The notes below the pieces were generated by a model, which was given only the letters and a program-made list of their open reading frames with translations, did no database searches and had not been told where the DNA came from. A DNA stretch of 64,000 nt from positions 1 through 64,000 of the IMG/VR virus record IMGVR_UViG_3300025141_000060; one strand, 5' to 3'. Below are positions 44,965 through 53,615 of the stretch, piece after piece. A program made the position numbers and the translations under genes. The stretch's first letter is position 1; every line of letters begins with the position of its first letter. This DNA is from a virus.

Positions 44965-45582
44965 CTAACCATCTAAATTTAGTCTGTATAAGGAATGCAT
45001 CCCTAAATTAAGCCTAAAGGTTCTAAACTCTGTAGTTGGAAAAAGTGCTTGCATTCCCTCAGGGGAAATATTTCCTGCATCTTTTCTTACATCTCGATTA
45101 CTTTTTTCGTTTTCCAAACTCTGGTAGGCCCTTTCTTGCTTTCTCGTTTCCATTGAATGTAAAACATTAACAACCGAAGCCATAGTATTTAGGTCTGTGC
45201 CAGAATCAATCAAAAAACACGACATCAAATCATTCTTGGTGCTTATATTTCCATAAACCCCATTTCCATATTTAGTAGCAACAATAATAGCAAAGTAAGC
45301 TTTCTTTATATACTTTAAAGAGGTATACGAAAAAACGACTAAATTTCCCGCTGTGAGAGTGCTATAACTTTTACTAGCATCTCTAGCATATAGTCGTATA
45401 AGATCCTCGGCTCTTTCTGATATTGAAGAGTTTAAACCTACAGTGTCTTCCTTAAAGCTTTGCCAAGAGAAATCATCCTCCCCCTCATTTTCCCTAATAT
45501 TATAGTAGTTCTGGAGAAAGGACGCCAAAGTATCCTTAAGGCGAAAAAAATCTCCAAAATTAGGTGTCAAAAATTCAAACAT
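44965..45582 (-). CDS. Tail/hub assembly protein of unknown family
   Basis: 205 residues, mixed helical, starting MFEFLTPNFGDFFRLKDTLA, with a hydrophobic segment YIKKAYFAIIVATKYGNG and a C-terminus PTTEFRTFRLNLGMHSLYRL. It lies directly upstream of the tape measure, where T4 has hub genes 27 and 28. No Shine-Dalgarno precedes the ATG. Instead TATAAT sits exactly 6 bases before it, so the mRNA may be leaderless. The opposite-strand gene starts 26 bases away in the other direction. Confidence 0.6.
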   Translation of the reverse strand: MFEFLTPNFGDFFRLKDTLASFLQNYYNIRENEGEDDFSWQSFKEDTVGLNSSISERAEDLIRLYARDASKSYSTLTAGNLVVFSYTSLKYIKKAYFAIIVATKYGNGVYGNISTKNDLMSCFLIDSGTDLNTMASVVNVLHSMETRKQERAYQSLENEKSNRDVRKDAGNISPEGMQALFPTTEFRTFRLNLGMHSLYRLNLDG

Positions 45583-45608
45583 GGTCTTATTATATATAAA
45601 TATTAAAT
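45583..45608. promoter_or_regulatory. Divergent promoter region with TATA boxes on both strands
   Basis: The 26 bases between two divergent start codons are almost all A/T. Minus strand: TATAAT then six bases then ATG (45582), so the usual start point would be the A of the ATG. Plus strand: TATAAATA at 45595-45602, six bases before the ATG at 45609. Neither gene has a Shine-Dalgarno sequence. Back-to-back leaderless promoters fit best, but AT-rich chance matches cannot be excluded. Confidence 0.45.
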
Positions 45609-45905
45609 ATGTATAGTAATAGTGATATAGAGTTTATTGATTTCATAGATTTAATCAATGTTACCTTAAGTAATGATTTCATTGAAAAATGGAGATATAG
45701 ATTTAGTGAAAAATTTATTAAACATTTTCAAATAAAGATATTAAATTCATTAACCAAAAGAAAAGTAATTAAAATAGAAACTTTATATAACTATCTAACG
45801 AAAAAGTGTAAATACTCAGAAGAACAGGTAGATAACTTTTTCGATGCTATTGATATTTACCTATACTCACCGATTATTCAAGGTAAATTAAAGAAGAATA
45901 AATAA
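45609..45905 (+). CDS. Small helical protein, plus-strand, unknown
   Basis: 98 residues, rich in Ile, Lys, Phe and Asp and predicted to be all helical. It contains FIKHFQIKILNSLTKRKVI and KIETLYNYLTKKCKYSEEQV, the latter able to form a helix-turn-helix-like pair. It fills the gap between minus-strand genes and is convergent with the nuclease gene. Nothing diagnostic is visible. Small transcription accessory proteins in T4-like phages (gp33 class) have a similar size and composition, but I cannot support that name. Confidence 0.6.
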   Translation: MYSNSDIEFIDFIDLINVTLSNDFIEKWRYRFSEKFIKHFQIKILNSLTKRKVIKIETLYNYLTKKCKYSEEQVDNFFDAIDIYLYSPIIQGKLKKNK

Positions 45906-45917
45906 TTATTCTTTCTT
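45890..45917. terminator. A/T-rich hairpin at a convergent gene end
   Basis: GAATAA (45896-45901) pairs with TTATTC (45906-45911). Outer AAGAA and TTCTT arms extend the stem with one bulge. It spans the abutting stop codons of the convergent 98-residue and nuclease genes and could slow polymerase from either side. It is weak. Confidence 0.35.
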
Positions 45918-46670
45918 CTTTGCTTCTTGGAGTCTTTGCTCGATCAAGCAATGGTCTGTAAATTCAGGGCATAGAGACTTATAAGAACACCAATTGCAAA
46001 ACTGATTCCTAATAGGAACTAGATCAGTTTTCTTGGACTTTCTAATCTTCCAAACATCATCAACAACGGATCTGATGTGTGCATGAATTTGATTAGTAGT
46101 ATATTGTACGTTTACAAAAGTATTTGTTAGTGGGTAGTAATGTGCGGCAGTTATCTTGTTAAGCGGCACGTTATACAGTTTATGGACTGCATAAACATAA
46201 CCCTTTAGTTGGGGGTCTTGGTAAAGTTCGACCTTACTCTTCTCCCTCTTGGATGTTTTGTAGTCTATAACTAAATAACCACCCTCTTTTCCTTTTATTA
46301 TCCTATCAATATATCCATTAATAGTGATACCTTCTGCTACTTCCAGATCGAAGTGTTGTTCTGATATACCTATTTCAGGTAAAGTAGCGTTAAATCTTAA
46401 GAAATTCCTTAAACAAGGAAGAACTTTACTATTATAAGATGAAGCAAAAGTATATTTTTCTTTTTTTTCTTCTGCCAATTTCTCTAATGTATCTAAATCG
46501 GTCGCCTCGACCCCATCTTCAAAAATTTGGTGAATATATGAACCAAAATGAAGGGCATCGGTGTTTGATAGATCGTAGTCAGCAATGCGGTCTACATAGC
46601 GATAGCGATATTTAAGTTTACATTGGTTGAACGTGTCGCGTTTTGAATTACTAATTGTATTTATGAACAT
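45906..46670 (-). CDS. PD-(D/E)XK nuclease with iron-sulfur cysteines (Cas4/RecB-AddB type)
   Basis: 254 residues from the ATG at 46670. A TTG further upstream (46685) would destroy the GAGG ribosome binding site, so the shorter start is chosen. Motifs: C17 in FNQCKLKY, GSYIHQIF (H47), NGYIDRI (D122), VIDYKTSK (D136, K138), QLKGY (154-158), and CNWCSYKSLC (C225, C228, C234). The C-(n)-C-x2-C-x5-C set is the 4Fe-4S clamp of Cas4 and AddB. It is expected to be a single-strand or end-processing exonuclease in replication or recombination. Its start codon abuts the primase start in the palindrome CATATG. Confidence 0.85.
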   Translation of the reverse strand: MFINTISNSKRDTFNQCKLKYRYRYVDRIADYDLSNTDALHFGSYIHQIFEDGVEATDLDTLEKLAEEKKEKYTFASSYNSKVLPCLRNFLRFNATLPEIGISEQHFDLEVAEGITINGYIDRIIKGKEGGYLVIDYKTSKREKSKVELYQDPQLKGYVYAVHKLYNVPLNKITAAHYYPLTNTFVNVQYTTNQIHAHIRSVVDDVWKIRKSKKTDLVPIRNQFCNWCSYKSLCPEFTDHCLIEQRLQEAKKKE

Positions 46671-47675
46671 ATGTTTAATCCTCAATTTATTAAAGACTAC
46701 CTTACCGAAAAGTTGAATACGGATTATCGTCTATCTTCTAATAGTGCGGAGTTAATCATCCCCTCTGTATTTATAGAGGATGATTATAAAAGGCATATGA
46801 GCGTTAACCTTGAAACAGGACTCTGGCAGTGCTTTAAAACGGGCAATCAAGGTAATTTCATTAAACTTTACTCAATTTTAGAGGGGATTAGCTACAGGGC
46901 TGCTGAATCAAAGCTCCTTTTTCAAGGCGCTGAGACGGGTTTATGGGATTTATGGGAGGACCAAACTGCAAAACCCAAAGAAACCCACGAAATAACGCAA
47001 AAACTAGACACCAGCGGCTTTATTCCAGTAAATATTGATAGTTATGACTCAAATAACCAACTCGTAGTTAGAGCATGGAAGTTTTTGATGGACAGAAAGC
47101 TCTTTAATCTTAAGGAGTTTGACGAAGAGCCGTATTATGTGGCTTGCGAGGGTAAATATCGAGGAAGACTTATTATCCCCTTTAAAGATTACGATGGAGA
47201 GATCTTCTTTTTCCAAGCCAGAAGCCTTATGCATGGGCTTACTCCTAAGTACCTGAATCCTAGCTCTGAAAATGGTGTAAAATCGAGCAATATTCTTTAC
47301 CCCTTCGACTTTGAGCGTGAACACCTATGCGTTTGCGAAGGACCCTCCGATGCGATTACGCTCAATTTAAATGGCTTAAATGCAACATGTACCGTAGGTA
47401 GCACAATCTCCAATGTTCAAATGCAAACCTTAAGGGAGTTCGAAGGTAGAATTATCTTAACTTACGACAACGATGCTGCTGGGACCCGTGGAATTGAAAA
47501 GTTCGAACACTTAAGAAAGAAGTACCTGATGCCGACATTTTCCATTTGCACTCCTCCCATTAAATATAAAGACTGGAATGAAGCTCATCAAGCAGGAGAG
47601 GATTTATATGAATGGTTTACTGAAAAAACCTACGAATACAACTACGATAATAAAACGCTTAGAAGCTTAGATTAA
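46671..47675 (+). CDS. DnaG-type primase with TOPRIM domain and degenerate zinc ribbon
   Basis: 334 residues. The N-terminus keeps the DnaG zinc-domain layout (MSVNLETGLWQCFKTGNQGN, then FIKLYSILEG), but the cysteine ligands are missing; only C54 remains where CxxC is expected. The TOPRIM catalytic motifs are intact: CEGPSDAIT (E223, D227) and TYDNDAAG (D266, D268), then KDWNEAH (300-306). No helicase domain follows, so a separate helicase is needed, as with T4 gp61/gp41. No Shine-Dalgarno is visible. Convergent with the first metalloprotease: TAA of one and TTA of the other are directly adjacent. Confidence 0.85.
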   Translation: MFNPQFIKDYLTEKLNTDYRLSSNSAELIIPSVFIEDDYKRHMSVNLETGLWQCFKTGNQGNFIKLYSILEGISYRAAESKLLFQGAETGLWDLWEDQTAKPKETHEITQKLDTSGFIPVNIDSYDSNNQLVVRAWKFLMDRKLFNLKEFDEEPYYVACEGKYRGRLIIPFKDYDGEIFFFQARSLMHGLTPKYLNPSSENGVKSSNILYPFDFEREHLCVCEGPSDAITLNLNGLNATCTVGSTISNVQMQTLREFEGRIILTYDNDAAGTRGIEKFEHLRKKYLMPTFSICTPPIKYKDWNEAHQAGEDLYEWFTEKTYEYNYDNKTLRSLD

Positions 47676-49547
47676 TTAAGTCTGCTTTACCTGAATAACA
47701 ATGGAGTTAGGACCTCTATTTCCTGGGTTTCTTTGGTTACTGTCTAAAATCTTAATTTGAAGTTCAGGAAAGCTTCTCCCATTAGCAGTGTAAGCATCCC
47801 AGCGTAATACAGTGTTGTAATCTTCTGCGTCTATCTTTTTTACGACTCCCGTAGAAAATCTAGCAGGAAAATGACTAGGGCAACCCATCAGCAAACCAAT
47901 ACCCTGAGGACCCCAATCAACAACTAAAGCTCCGTTGTTTGGACCATCAATATCTGGTCCATGAACGTCCAAAGGACGGAACCAAGCATTTCTTCTATAT
48001 GATATTGCTAAATATCTTTCTTCAGTTGGACAGTCATCCGCCAGATTAGCATGAACACAATTATTTTCTATCCACATCTCACTTCGATCAATATCTCTTC
48101 TTAGTAAAAGAAGCATTGTTTTAGAGTCAGCAACATTGGCTACCATATCTGGATCATCAAAAGCTTGATCATGAGCAAATAGTGTAATTTTTTGAACACC
48201 CTCTACGATTGCTGCTGGGTCTGGAAAATGAACGCATTGAGGTGGGAATTTCTCTTTAAAATGTACTCGATCAGCAGGTCCTGTTATTGGTCTCGCGCCT
48301 TTATTGGTTATAAACTTTTTAAATGCCGTAAAATGAGCCTCCTCCCACGCCCCGTACCTATTTTCAGAAGCTCCTCCAAAAGACATGAGATCCAAATTAT
48401 CTACACCCTCATAAGCATAACTAACACCATTGCAAGCATCATGCGGTGCGAGATGGTAATTATCATAACAATGCATGTCTGGCAAGCCTGCACGTTGAGG
48501 ATAATATTTTGAATCGTGGCTGTGTCCTATACTATGTCCAATTTCATGAAGGGTTACTTGAGTAACTCTTGCATCACCTAAAACTTGCGCTGCACTTGTC
48601 AAGTCTAAGAGTGCAGGAGGGTCATTAGCAAGACCTGCATCAGGCATTACAACGGTAAATACGAAAGGATCGCCCCCCGCATTACCTCCTAGATCATGGA
48701 CTTCGGGACAACCACCAAGAACAATTCCAATTTTTAGATCATATCCCACCAGATCCACACCCCCATCCCAGGATGCGCCATTCCCGTAACCATTATCCAT
48801 AAACCAGTTCTTCATCAACGTGCGAAAACCATCAGGTCCACCACAATCACAAGTCATCATGTGGCCAGGATTGCCACAAGGGTTTGTTGGGTTTGGGGAA
48901 TCAGGATTACCTACCCAAACAAAATCTAAATCAGAATTATTTGCTCCTGTATCTGGCATATTAGAACCACCAACTAATTCAAGCTGACCATGCGTGTAAT
49001 CCCTTATGCCTTTTTTAAGGTTATTACCCATTAGAGTCATGAACTCTGCCTGAGTCCAATCTGGACCCGTATAATTCTCTAGCTCGCTTGTCGAGGGCCA
49101 AAAAATTCCTACAACGGTACGGACTTCGGTTGATGTACCCCAACCAGCACCATAACCCACGGTGTCTGATGCTTTAATACCTTTTTCACCAACTTTTTTA
49201 AATTTACTTTCTATATCTTTAAAAGGGGTTTCTGGAGGAGTCATATGCCTAAAATCAGGATCTGGGGTGAGGTCGCAAGAATCAACAGAGTAGGTTCCGT
49301 CAGGATTTACTGTATGAGCACCTCCCCCAGGGTGAATACATTCTTTTCCTGGAGGCAAAAAATATCCCTTATAGTTATACGGATTGCTCATTCCGTTTAC
49401 CTCAGGACAAGTAGTATTACCCTCAGCATCGGGGTAGTTTCCGTTTGGGCCGATAGCACCCCGCCCACCAACACCTGCTCTAGGTACTCCAGCCCAAGGT
49501 GATCGTCCTCTTAATATATTCTTTCCCGATGCTCCTATTTTTGCCAT
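47676..49547 (-). CDS. Metzincin-type zinc metalloprotease 1
   Basis: 623 residues, first of four paralogues in physical order. Zinc site VTLHEIGHSIGHSH at 332-344 gives HExxHxxGxxH (H334, E335, H338, H344). A Met-turn YEGVDNLDLMSFGG has M388. Before the site are TEVRTVVGIFWPSTS (140-154), a CDCGG turn (233-237) and NWFMDNGY. After it is a beta-rich C-terminal domain (ERYLAISYRRNAWFRP, DWGPQGIG) shared by the family. The layout recalls gametolysin-like M11 peptidases. The N-terminus is Gly/Arg-rich without a signal peptide, so secretion by Sec is unlikely and virion display is more plausible. The RBS is AGGAG. A consensus-like sigma-70 promoter lies upstream. Confidence 0.85.
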   Translation of the reverse strand: MAKIGASGKNILRGRSPWAGVPRAGVGGRGAIGPNGNYPDAEGNTTCPEVNGMSNPYNYKGYFLPPGKECIHPGGGAHTVNPDGTYSVDSCDLTPDPDFRHMTPPETPFKDIESKFKKVGEKGIKASDTVGYGAGWGTSTEVRTVVGIFWPSTSELENYTGPDWTQAEFMTLMGNNLKKGIRDYTHGQLELVGGSNMPDTGANNSDLDFVWVGNPDSPNPTNPCGNPGHMMTCDCGGPDGFRTLMKNWFMDNGYGNGASWDGGVDLVGYDLKIGIVLGGCPEVHDLGGNAGGDPFVFTVVMPDAGLANDPPALLDLTSAAQVLGDARVTQVTLHEIGHSIGHSHDSKYYPQRAGLPDMHCYDNYHLAPHDACNGVSYAYEGVDNLDLMSFGGASENRYGAWEEAHFTAFKKFITNKGARPITGPADRVHFKEKFPPQCVHFPDPAAIVEGVQKITLFAHDQAFDDPDMVANVADSKTMLLLLRRDIDRSEMWIENNCVHANLADDCPTEERYLAISYRRNAWFRPLDVHGPDIDGPNNGALVVDWGPQGIGLLMGCPSHFPARFSTGVVKKIDAEDYNTVLRWDAYTANGRSFPELQIKILDSNQRNPGNRGPNSIVIQVKQT

Positions 49548-49578
49548 TTTATAAACTCCTAATATATGTAGATGCCCT

Positions 49579-49605
49579 ATTATAAGGTATGGAATATTTT
49601 GTCAA
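49579..49605 (-). promoter_or_regulatory. Sigma-70-like promoter before metalloprotease 1
   Basis: On the minus strand an exact TTGACA (49600-49605) and an exact TATAAT (49579-49584) are separated by 15 bases, two shorter than optimal. It lies 32 bases before the metalloprotease ATG and overlaps the 5' end of the plus-strand membrane protein gene. It could start host-polymerase transcription of the protease independently of late promoters. Confidence 0.5.
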
Positions 49606-49873
49606 TTTTTTAGTGTGGATTTTTACTTTAATGGGTATAACAATTATTGTTACCCAATCTTCTATCTTTAATGCTATTAGACAGAAGATAGCAAAACTTA
49701 ATAGTTATTTAGGAATGCTAGTTAGTTGCCCACTATGCTTCTCTTTTTGGGCGGGTTTATTTCTATCCCATTTTTATACAAGCTTGACGGGAAATATGTT
49801 TTTTGATGCATTACTTGCAAGCGGAGTATCTTGGTATATGACCTATGAATCTCCTCAAATGCATCACCACTGA
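49589..49873 (+). CDS. Small membrane protein (DUF1360-like)
   Basis: 94 residues. A first hydrophobic segment spans residues 3-25 (FVNFLVWIFTLMGITIIVTQ), then a basic loop. The motif YLGMLVSCPLCFSFWAGLFL at 40-59 has the C-P-x-C-F-x-F-W-x-G pattern of the DUF1360 family of small membrane proteins, followed by a further hydrophobic segment. The C-terminus is His-rich (MHHH). It sits alone on the plus strand between metalloproteases 1 and 2. Its role is unknown; a membrane-altering early protein or holin-like protein is possible but not shown. Ribosome binding is weak, with TATTAT close to the ATG. Confidence 0.68.
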   Translation: MEYFVNFLVWIFTLMGITIIVTQSSIFNAIRQKIAKLNSYLGMLVSCPLCFSFWAGLFLSHFYTSLTGNMFFDALLASGVSWYMTYESPQMHHH

Positions 49874-49906
49874 AAGAAAAACGGAGATCGTTCTGTAGAG
49901 TGATTT

Positions 49907-51595
49907 TCACCCTTGAACTATTTCTAGTTTTATCTTTTCTGGTCCTTGGTTCCCTGGCCCATCTGCTGCTTCTATGATTCTAATGGTTAACTTAGGATAA
50001 GTTATTCCATTTGCAGTATACGCTTCAAAAACTTTTTGTTCCCCTGGTCCCCCTGCTGGATAAGTAACCGAAGTATCTAACCCATATAAAGTAATTGGTC
50101 CATAAGCGGTTGAACCACAACCGTAGCCTTCTACCTGCCTCATTGGACCCCAATCTATCATTAGAGTTCCATTCATGTGCCAATCATCGGGGTAAACCTG
50201 ACCTCCAACAGTGCCTCCATTAGGTTGCGCTCTAGGTCCTTTGTACGAAGTATTTTTTCTATATGAAATACCTAGATATCTTTCTTTAGGATCCCCAACG
50301 CTTGCCATATCATCACAAGGCTGTATCTGGGACAGATCAATATCTCGACGCACTTTTATCAACATGGGCTTTCCTGTGTTTAATATATCTTGAGTTAGAG
50401 CATCTTCATAAACTCTGTCCTGTGCATATAAATCACCTGTCCAAATAACACCAGTACCAAGTCCTGATAAAGTAACTGCATTAGTATCAGTTAAATGAGC
50501 AGGACCTTGGCTTCCTACACCCCACATTTGATCAGGGATTCTTCCTATCATGTTTTTAGCATGAGCAGATGGGTGCGGTTCTCTCCACACATTAAAATTA
50601 TTTGTAAAGTATGAGGTATCCCAAGCCATTGTATCCCACATATCTATCCCCCCATAGCCTCCCTTCATTTCTGTACAAGGAAATATAGGTCCATTTGCTC
50701 TAAATGTTTCTATACAAGGATAAGGACCTCCCCCATTCGAGTACCTACCATTATGTGCATACCCCACGCTATGCAAAATTTCATGTAACGAAACTTGCCT
50801 AAGGTAACCACTAGTAAGGACACTTTCAGCTAATGCTATATAACCAGTGTCATCTGGCTGGTAAGGAGGCGCGGTCACGCTATTACGAAAAATTTCCGTA
50901 TAAAAATCAAGAAAAACAAGAGGATCCAAACTAGCACTTCCATATGAGCCGGTCCCAGGACCCGTCCAGCCATTGTGAGAACAACCAACACCAAGAGCAT
51001 ATTTAAGCTCATAATTAGCATCAGTGTATCCATTATTGTTAAACCAATTTTTTACTAATGTATGAATATTATTTGGTCCCCCACAATTACATGTCGTCAG
51101 TCCTGTTGTGCCACAATTAACGCTGGGAAGCTCACCTATCCAAACGAAATCAACATTAGATCCATTGGCTCCAACTAGTTGAACACTTCCGTAAGTAACA
51201 TCAGCTAAAGCTTTATTAATATCATTAACAAAATGCGTTTGAACTTCAGTTTGAGTCCACGGTTTAACCTCCTCCCCCAAACTACCAGTTGCTGTAAGAG
51301 GGCTATTTGGTGGATAATAAACAGCTATCACAGTCCTAAGGTTACCAGTCTGAAGTTGAACATTTGAATTGGTGTTGTATAGAGGGGGGTGCCCTATGTA
51401 CTTAGCATTTTCAGGCGGGATAGCGGTATCATTTCCACCGTTAGCATCATTAGCACACCTAAACCCAGGAGGCATTCCATTCCAATCAACACCCTCAGGG
51501 ATTTCCTGTTTTCCAACTGAGGGTATCCATCCCTGCGCTAACCGTTTTCCCCTCCCGAACCGTGATCCTCTCCCTACTGGTGTTATTCCTACCAC
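49907..51595 (-). CDS. Metzincin-type zinc metalloprotease 2
   Basis: 562 residues with a GTG start (AAGG upstream). Zinc site HEILHSVGYAH at 271-281 and Met-turn YGGIDMWDTMAW with M323. It shares with paralogues 1 and 4 the blocks GNLRTVIAVYYPPNSPL, CNCGGPNNIHTLVKNWFNNN followed by GYTDANYELK, REPHPSAHAK, DLYAQDRVYEDA, and ERYLGISYRKN plus IDWGP in the C-terminal domain. The many cysteines suggest an oxidising, extracellular working place. The N-terminus is basic and Gly-rich (GRGSRFGRGKR) with no signal peptide. Closest in feel to paralogue 4. Substrate unknown. Confidence 0.86.
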   Translation of the reverse strand: MVGITPVGRGSRFGRGKRLAQGWIPSVGKQEIPEGVDWNGMPPGFRCANDANGGNDTAIPPENAKYIGHPPLYNTNSNVQLQTGNLRTVIAVYYPPNSPLTATGSLGEEVKPWTQTEVQTHFVNDINKALADVTYGSVQLVGANGSNVDFVWIGELPSVNCGTTGLTTCNCGGPNNIHTLVKNWFNNNGYTDANYELKYALGVGCSHNGWTGPGTGSYGSASLDPLVFLDFYTEIFRNSVTAPPYQPDDTGYIALAESVLTSGYLRQVSLHEILHSVGYAHNGRYSNGGGPYPCIETFRANGPIFPCTEMKGGYGGIDMWDTMAWDTSYFTNNFNVWREPHPSAHAKNMIGRIPDQMWGVGSQGPAHLTDTNAVTLSGLGTGVIWTGDLYAQDRVYEDALTQDILNTGKPMLIKVRRDIDLSQIQPCDDMASVGDPKERYLGISYRKNTSYKGPRAQPNGGTVGGQVYPDDWHMNGTLMIDWGPMRQVEGYGCGSTAYGPITLYGLDTSVTYPAGGPGEQKVFEAYTANGITYPKLTIRIIEAADGPGNQGPEKIKLEIVQG

Positions 51596-51601
51596 AATTA
51601 T

Positions 51602-53614
51602 TTAACCTTTAGTAATTTTTATCTTAATCTTCCGTCTTTGGTTTGGAGCTACTCCCTGCTCCTCATCAACAACATAAACTTTCCATCCAGGAAAAACTAG
51701 TCCTGCTGAGGTAAATGACTCAATTTCAAACTTTTCATTATTAGGGTCAACGCCAAGGTCCACAACTCGCTCCATCGCTGCGAAAGAATTTAATCCGTTA
51801 ACCGTACTCCAAGGACCCCAATAAACCATCAAAACACCTAAGTCACTTGCTTTATATCTAGGGCTTTCTATATAACCAAAAGGCCCTGATTGTTCCATAT
51901 GAGTGTGGGATCGCCTTCTGGGACCATACTGATCAATGTGCCCCCTAGAGTAGTAAACAATATTTAAAAATCTTCTAGGAACAGGATCCAAAGCCATCCA
52001 AAAGGGAGGTTTTGGTCTATTCGATTCTAAAACTGTTTTAATCATCACCTTTTTTCCCTCTGGTGGGTCTTCTGGGAATTTAAACATATAATCTGCGGCA
52101 TCTAACCAACCTTCCCAACTCCAATTAGAAGCATTCTGATTTTCGCTTGTTAAATCATGCGTCATATCATCGGGAATAATACCCCTCCAATTTTGCATAG
52201 GTACATTAGGTTGTACAGTTCCTCCCCCAAAAGCGGTGTATCCCATTTTCTTTATTTTGGGAGCCTCTTGTGAAACATTATACGCCCCTACCGTTCCCAT
52301 AACATCGTAAATATCATTACCTACATAAAAGATAGCTGCATCTTGACACCCACCTCCATCAGGACCAGCGGATAAAAAGTAACATGGTGTATTTTGGCTA
52401 GAGTAGGAACTACTGCAATCTGCATTAGGCCAATTTTGCTCATTATATAAAAAAGAACAACCTCCATACTGTGGGACGTTGAAATTATGTAAATGAGAAA
52501 ACCCAGCACCAAAACCTTGAGTAACTAAATTATGGGCATACTCATGCAAAGCCATATTAATATAGCCTCTATTTTCGTGAACATCTTTAAAATCAGCCCA
52601 TTTTAAAATACCGTTGTCCCAAGCATCAAAATTCATAGAACCATAACACCCATACCATGGAGATGTAGGATAGTCAGTAGTTGCGTAAGGTATTTGCCAC
52701 TCCCTATCATCAGTCATACCCCAATATGGAGTTCCAGGTAAACCCCTAACGGGGCTCAAGAAAATATATAAATGCTTCCTTCCATCATCCCCTGTTGGAG
52801 ATGCGCCACCTGCCGTCCAGCAACCTGCAACAATATGAACAATTAAATTATATTCATCAAAATCAGAATCATTTTCAATGGTATCATACATTTTAGTTCT
52901 AGAGCCTGAAGTGTTACATAATTTATTAAGTAGCGCACTATTGCTGCCACCTTGAACCCCTGCACAATTTGGTCCCGTGTAAGCGGTTGTGCTTCCACAG
53001 GGCTCAGTACCGTCAAACATATACTTCGTTCCTTGGTAAACATCAGGAGAATCACTATTTTTACCAATTAAAGTAATGTTTCCTAAGAAAGCGGCTCTAA
53101 AGGCTTCAGCCCAATCTTTAGATACTACAGTGTCAAGATATGTTTGGTCCCACTTATGCTTGCTTCCGTATTCCTGTTTATCCCTATCATTAACTAATTT
53201 ATATACTTCTTCGGATGGAGCACCAGGGTTAGGACCATTCAAACACATGTTCCCATCACCCATCTTCCATAAAACAATTGCTGTTTTTTGGTTTTTTAAG
53301 AAAAGAGGAGGAGGCGTCTCCGAATTAGGGCCTACCGTCATATTTTGTGTGGGGGTTTCTGGCAATGGTTGTCCACGAAACTGTTCTCCATAAGTTTTAG
53401 GAAATTCTTCAGCATACTCTAACGCCTTGGCGTAAAAAGCTTTTTCTTCTTCTACCGTATCAGGTAATTCTTTGTTACTATCTGGCAAATAACAATGCCA
53501 CGCTGATTGATAAGGCCAACCAGTTTTGTTGTTTTTTCCATCAGAAAGTATATCCCTACTTAAATATCTCTTTACTGCCCCAGGGCCTTTAAAAATTCCT
53601 CTTCTTCCTACCAT
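51602..53614 (-). CDS. Divergent metzincin-like metalloprotease 3
   Basis: 670 residues from the ATG at 53614, which has GGAG at the right distance; an in-frame TTG four codons upstream would overlap that signal. It is the most divergent member. HEYAH at 357-361 keeps the first two zinc ligands and catalytic Glu, but the GxxH part is not in the usual place; the next His residues (374 and 376, in FSHLH) come after about 12 residues. A Met-turn YVGNDIYDVMG (M439) matches the family pattern. The C-terminal domain is shared (RFLNIVYYSRG, VYWGPW, and a KIKIKITKG end). It may have altered geometry or be a non-catalytic binding version. Confidence 0.75.
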   Translation of the reverse strand: MVGRRGIFKGPGAVKRYLSRDILSDGKNNKTGWPYQSAWHCYLPDSNKELPDTVEEEKAFYAKALEYAEEFPKTYGEQFRGQPLPETPTQNMTVGPNSETPPPLFLKNQKTAIVLWKMGDGNMCLNGPNPGAPSEEVYKLVNDRDKQEYGSKHKWDQTYLDTVVSKDWAEAFRAAFLGNITLIGKNSDSPDVYQGTKYMFDGTEPCGSTTAYTGPNCAGVQGGSNSALLNKLCNTSGSRTKMYDTIENDSDFDEYNLIVHIVAGCWTAGGASPTGDDGRKHLYIFLSPVRGLPGTPYWGMTDDREWQIPYATTDYPTSPWYGCYGSMNFDAWDNGILKWADFKDVHENRGYINMALHEYAHNLVTQGFGAGFSHLHNFNVPQYGGCSFLYNEQNWPNADCSSSYSSQNTPCYFLSAGPDGGGCQDAAIFYVGNDIYDVMGTVGAYNVSQEAPKIKKMGYTAFGGGTVQPNVPMQNWRGIIPDDMTHDLTSENQNASNWSWEGWLDAADYMFKFPEDPPEGKKVMIKTVLESNRPKPPFWMALDPVPRRFLNIVYYSRGHIDQYGPRRRSHTHMEQSGPFGYIESPRYKASDLGVLMVYWGPWSTVNGLNSFAAMERVVDLGVDPNNEKFEIESFTSAGLVFPGWKVYVVDEEQGVAPNQRRKIKIKITKG

Positions 53615-53615
53615 A

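Noticed and set aside
45609-45905. Late transcription co-activator gp33-like protein
   Set aside because: Size and helical composition fit loosely, but no diagnostic residues were recognised, so it is left as unknown.
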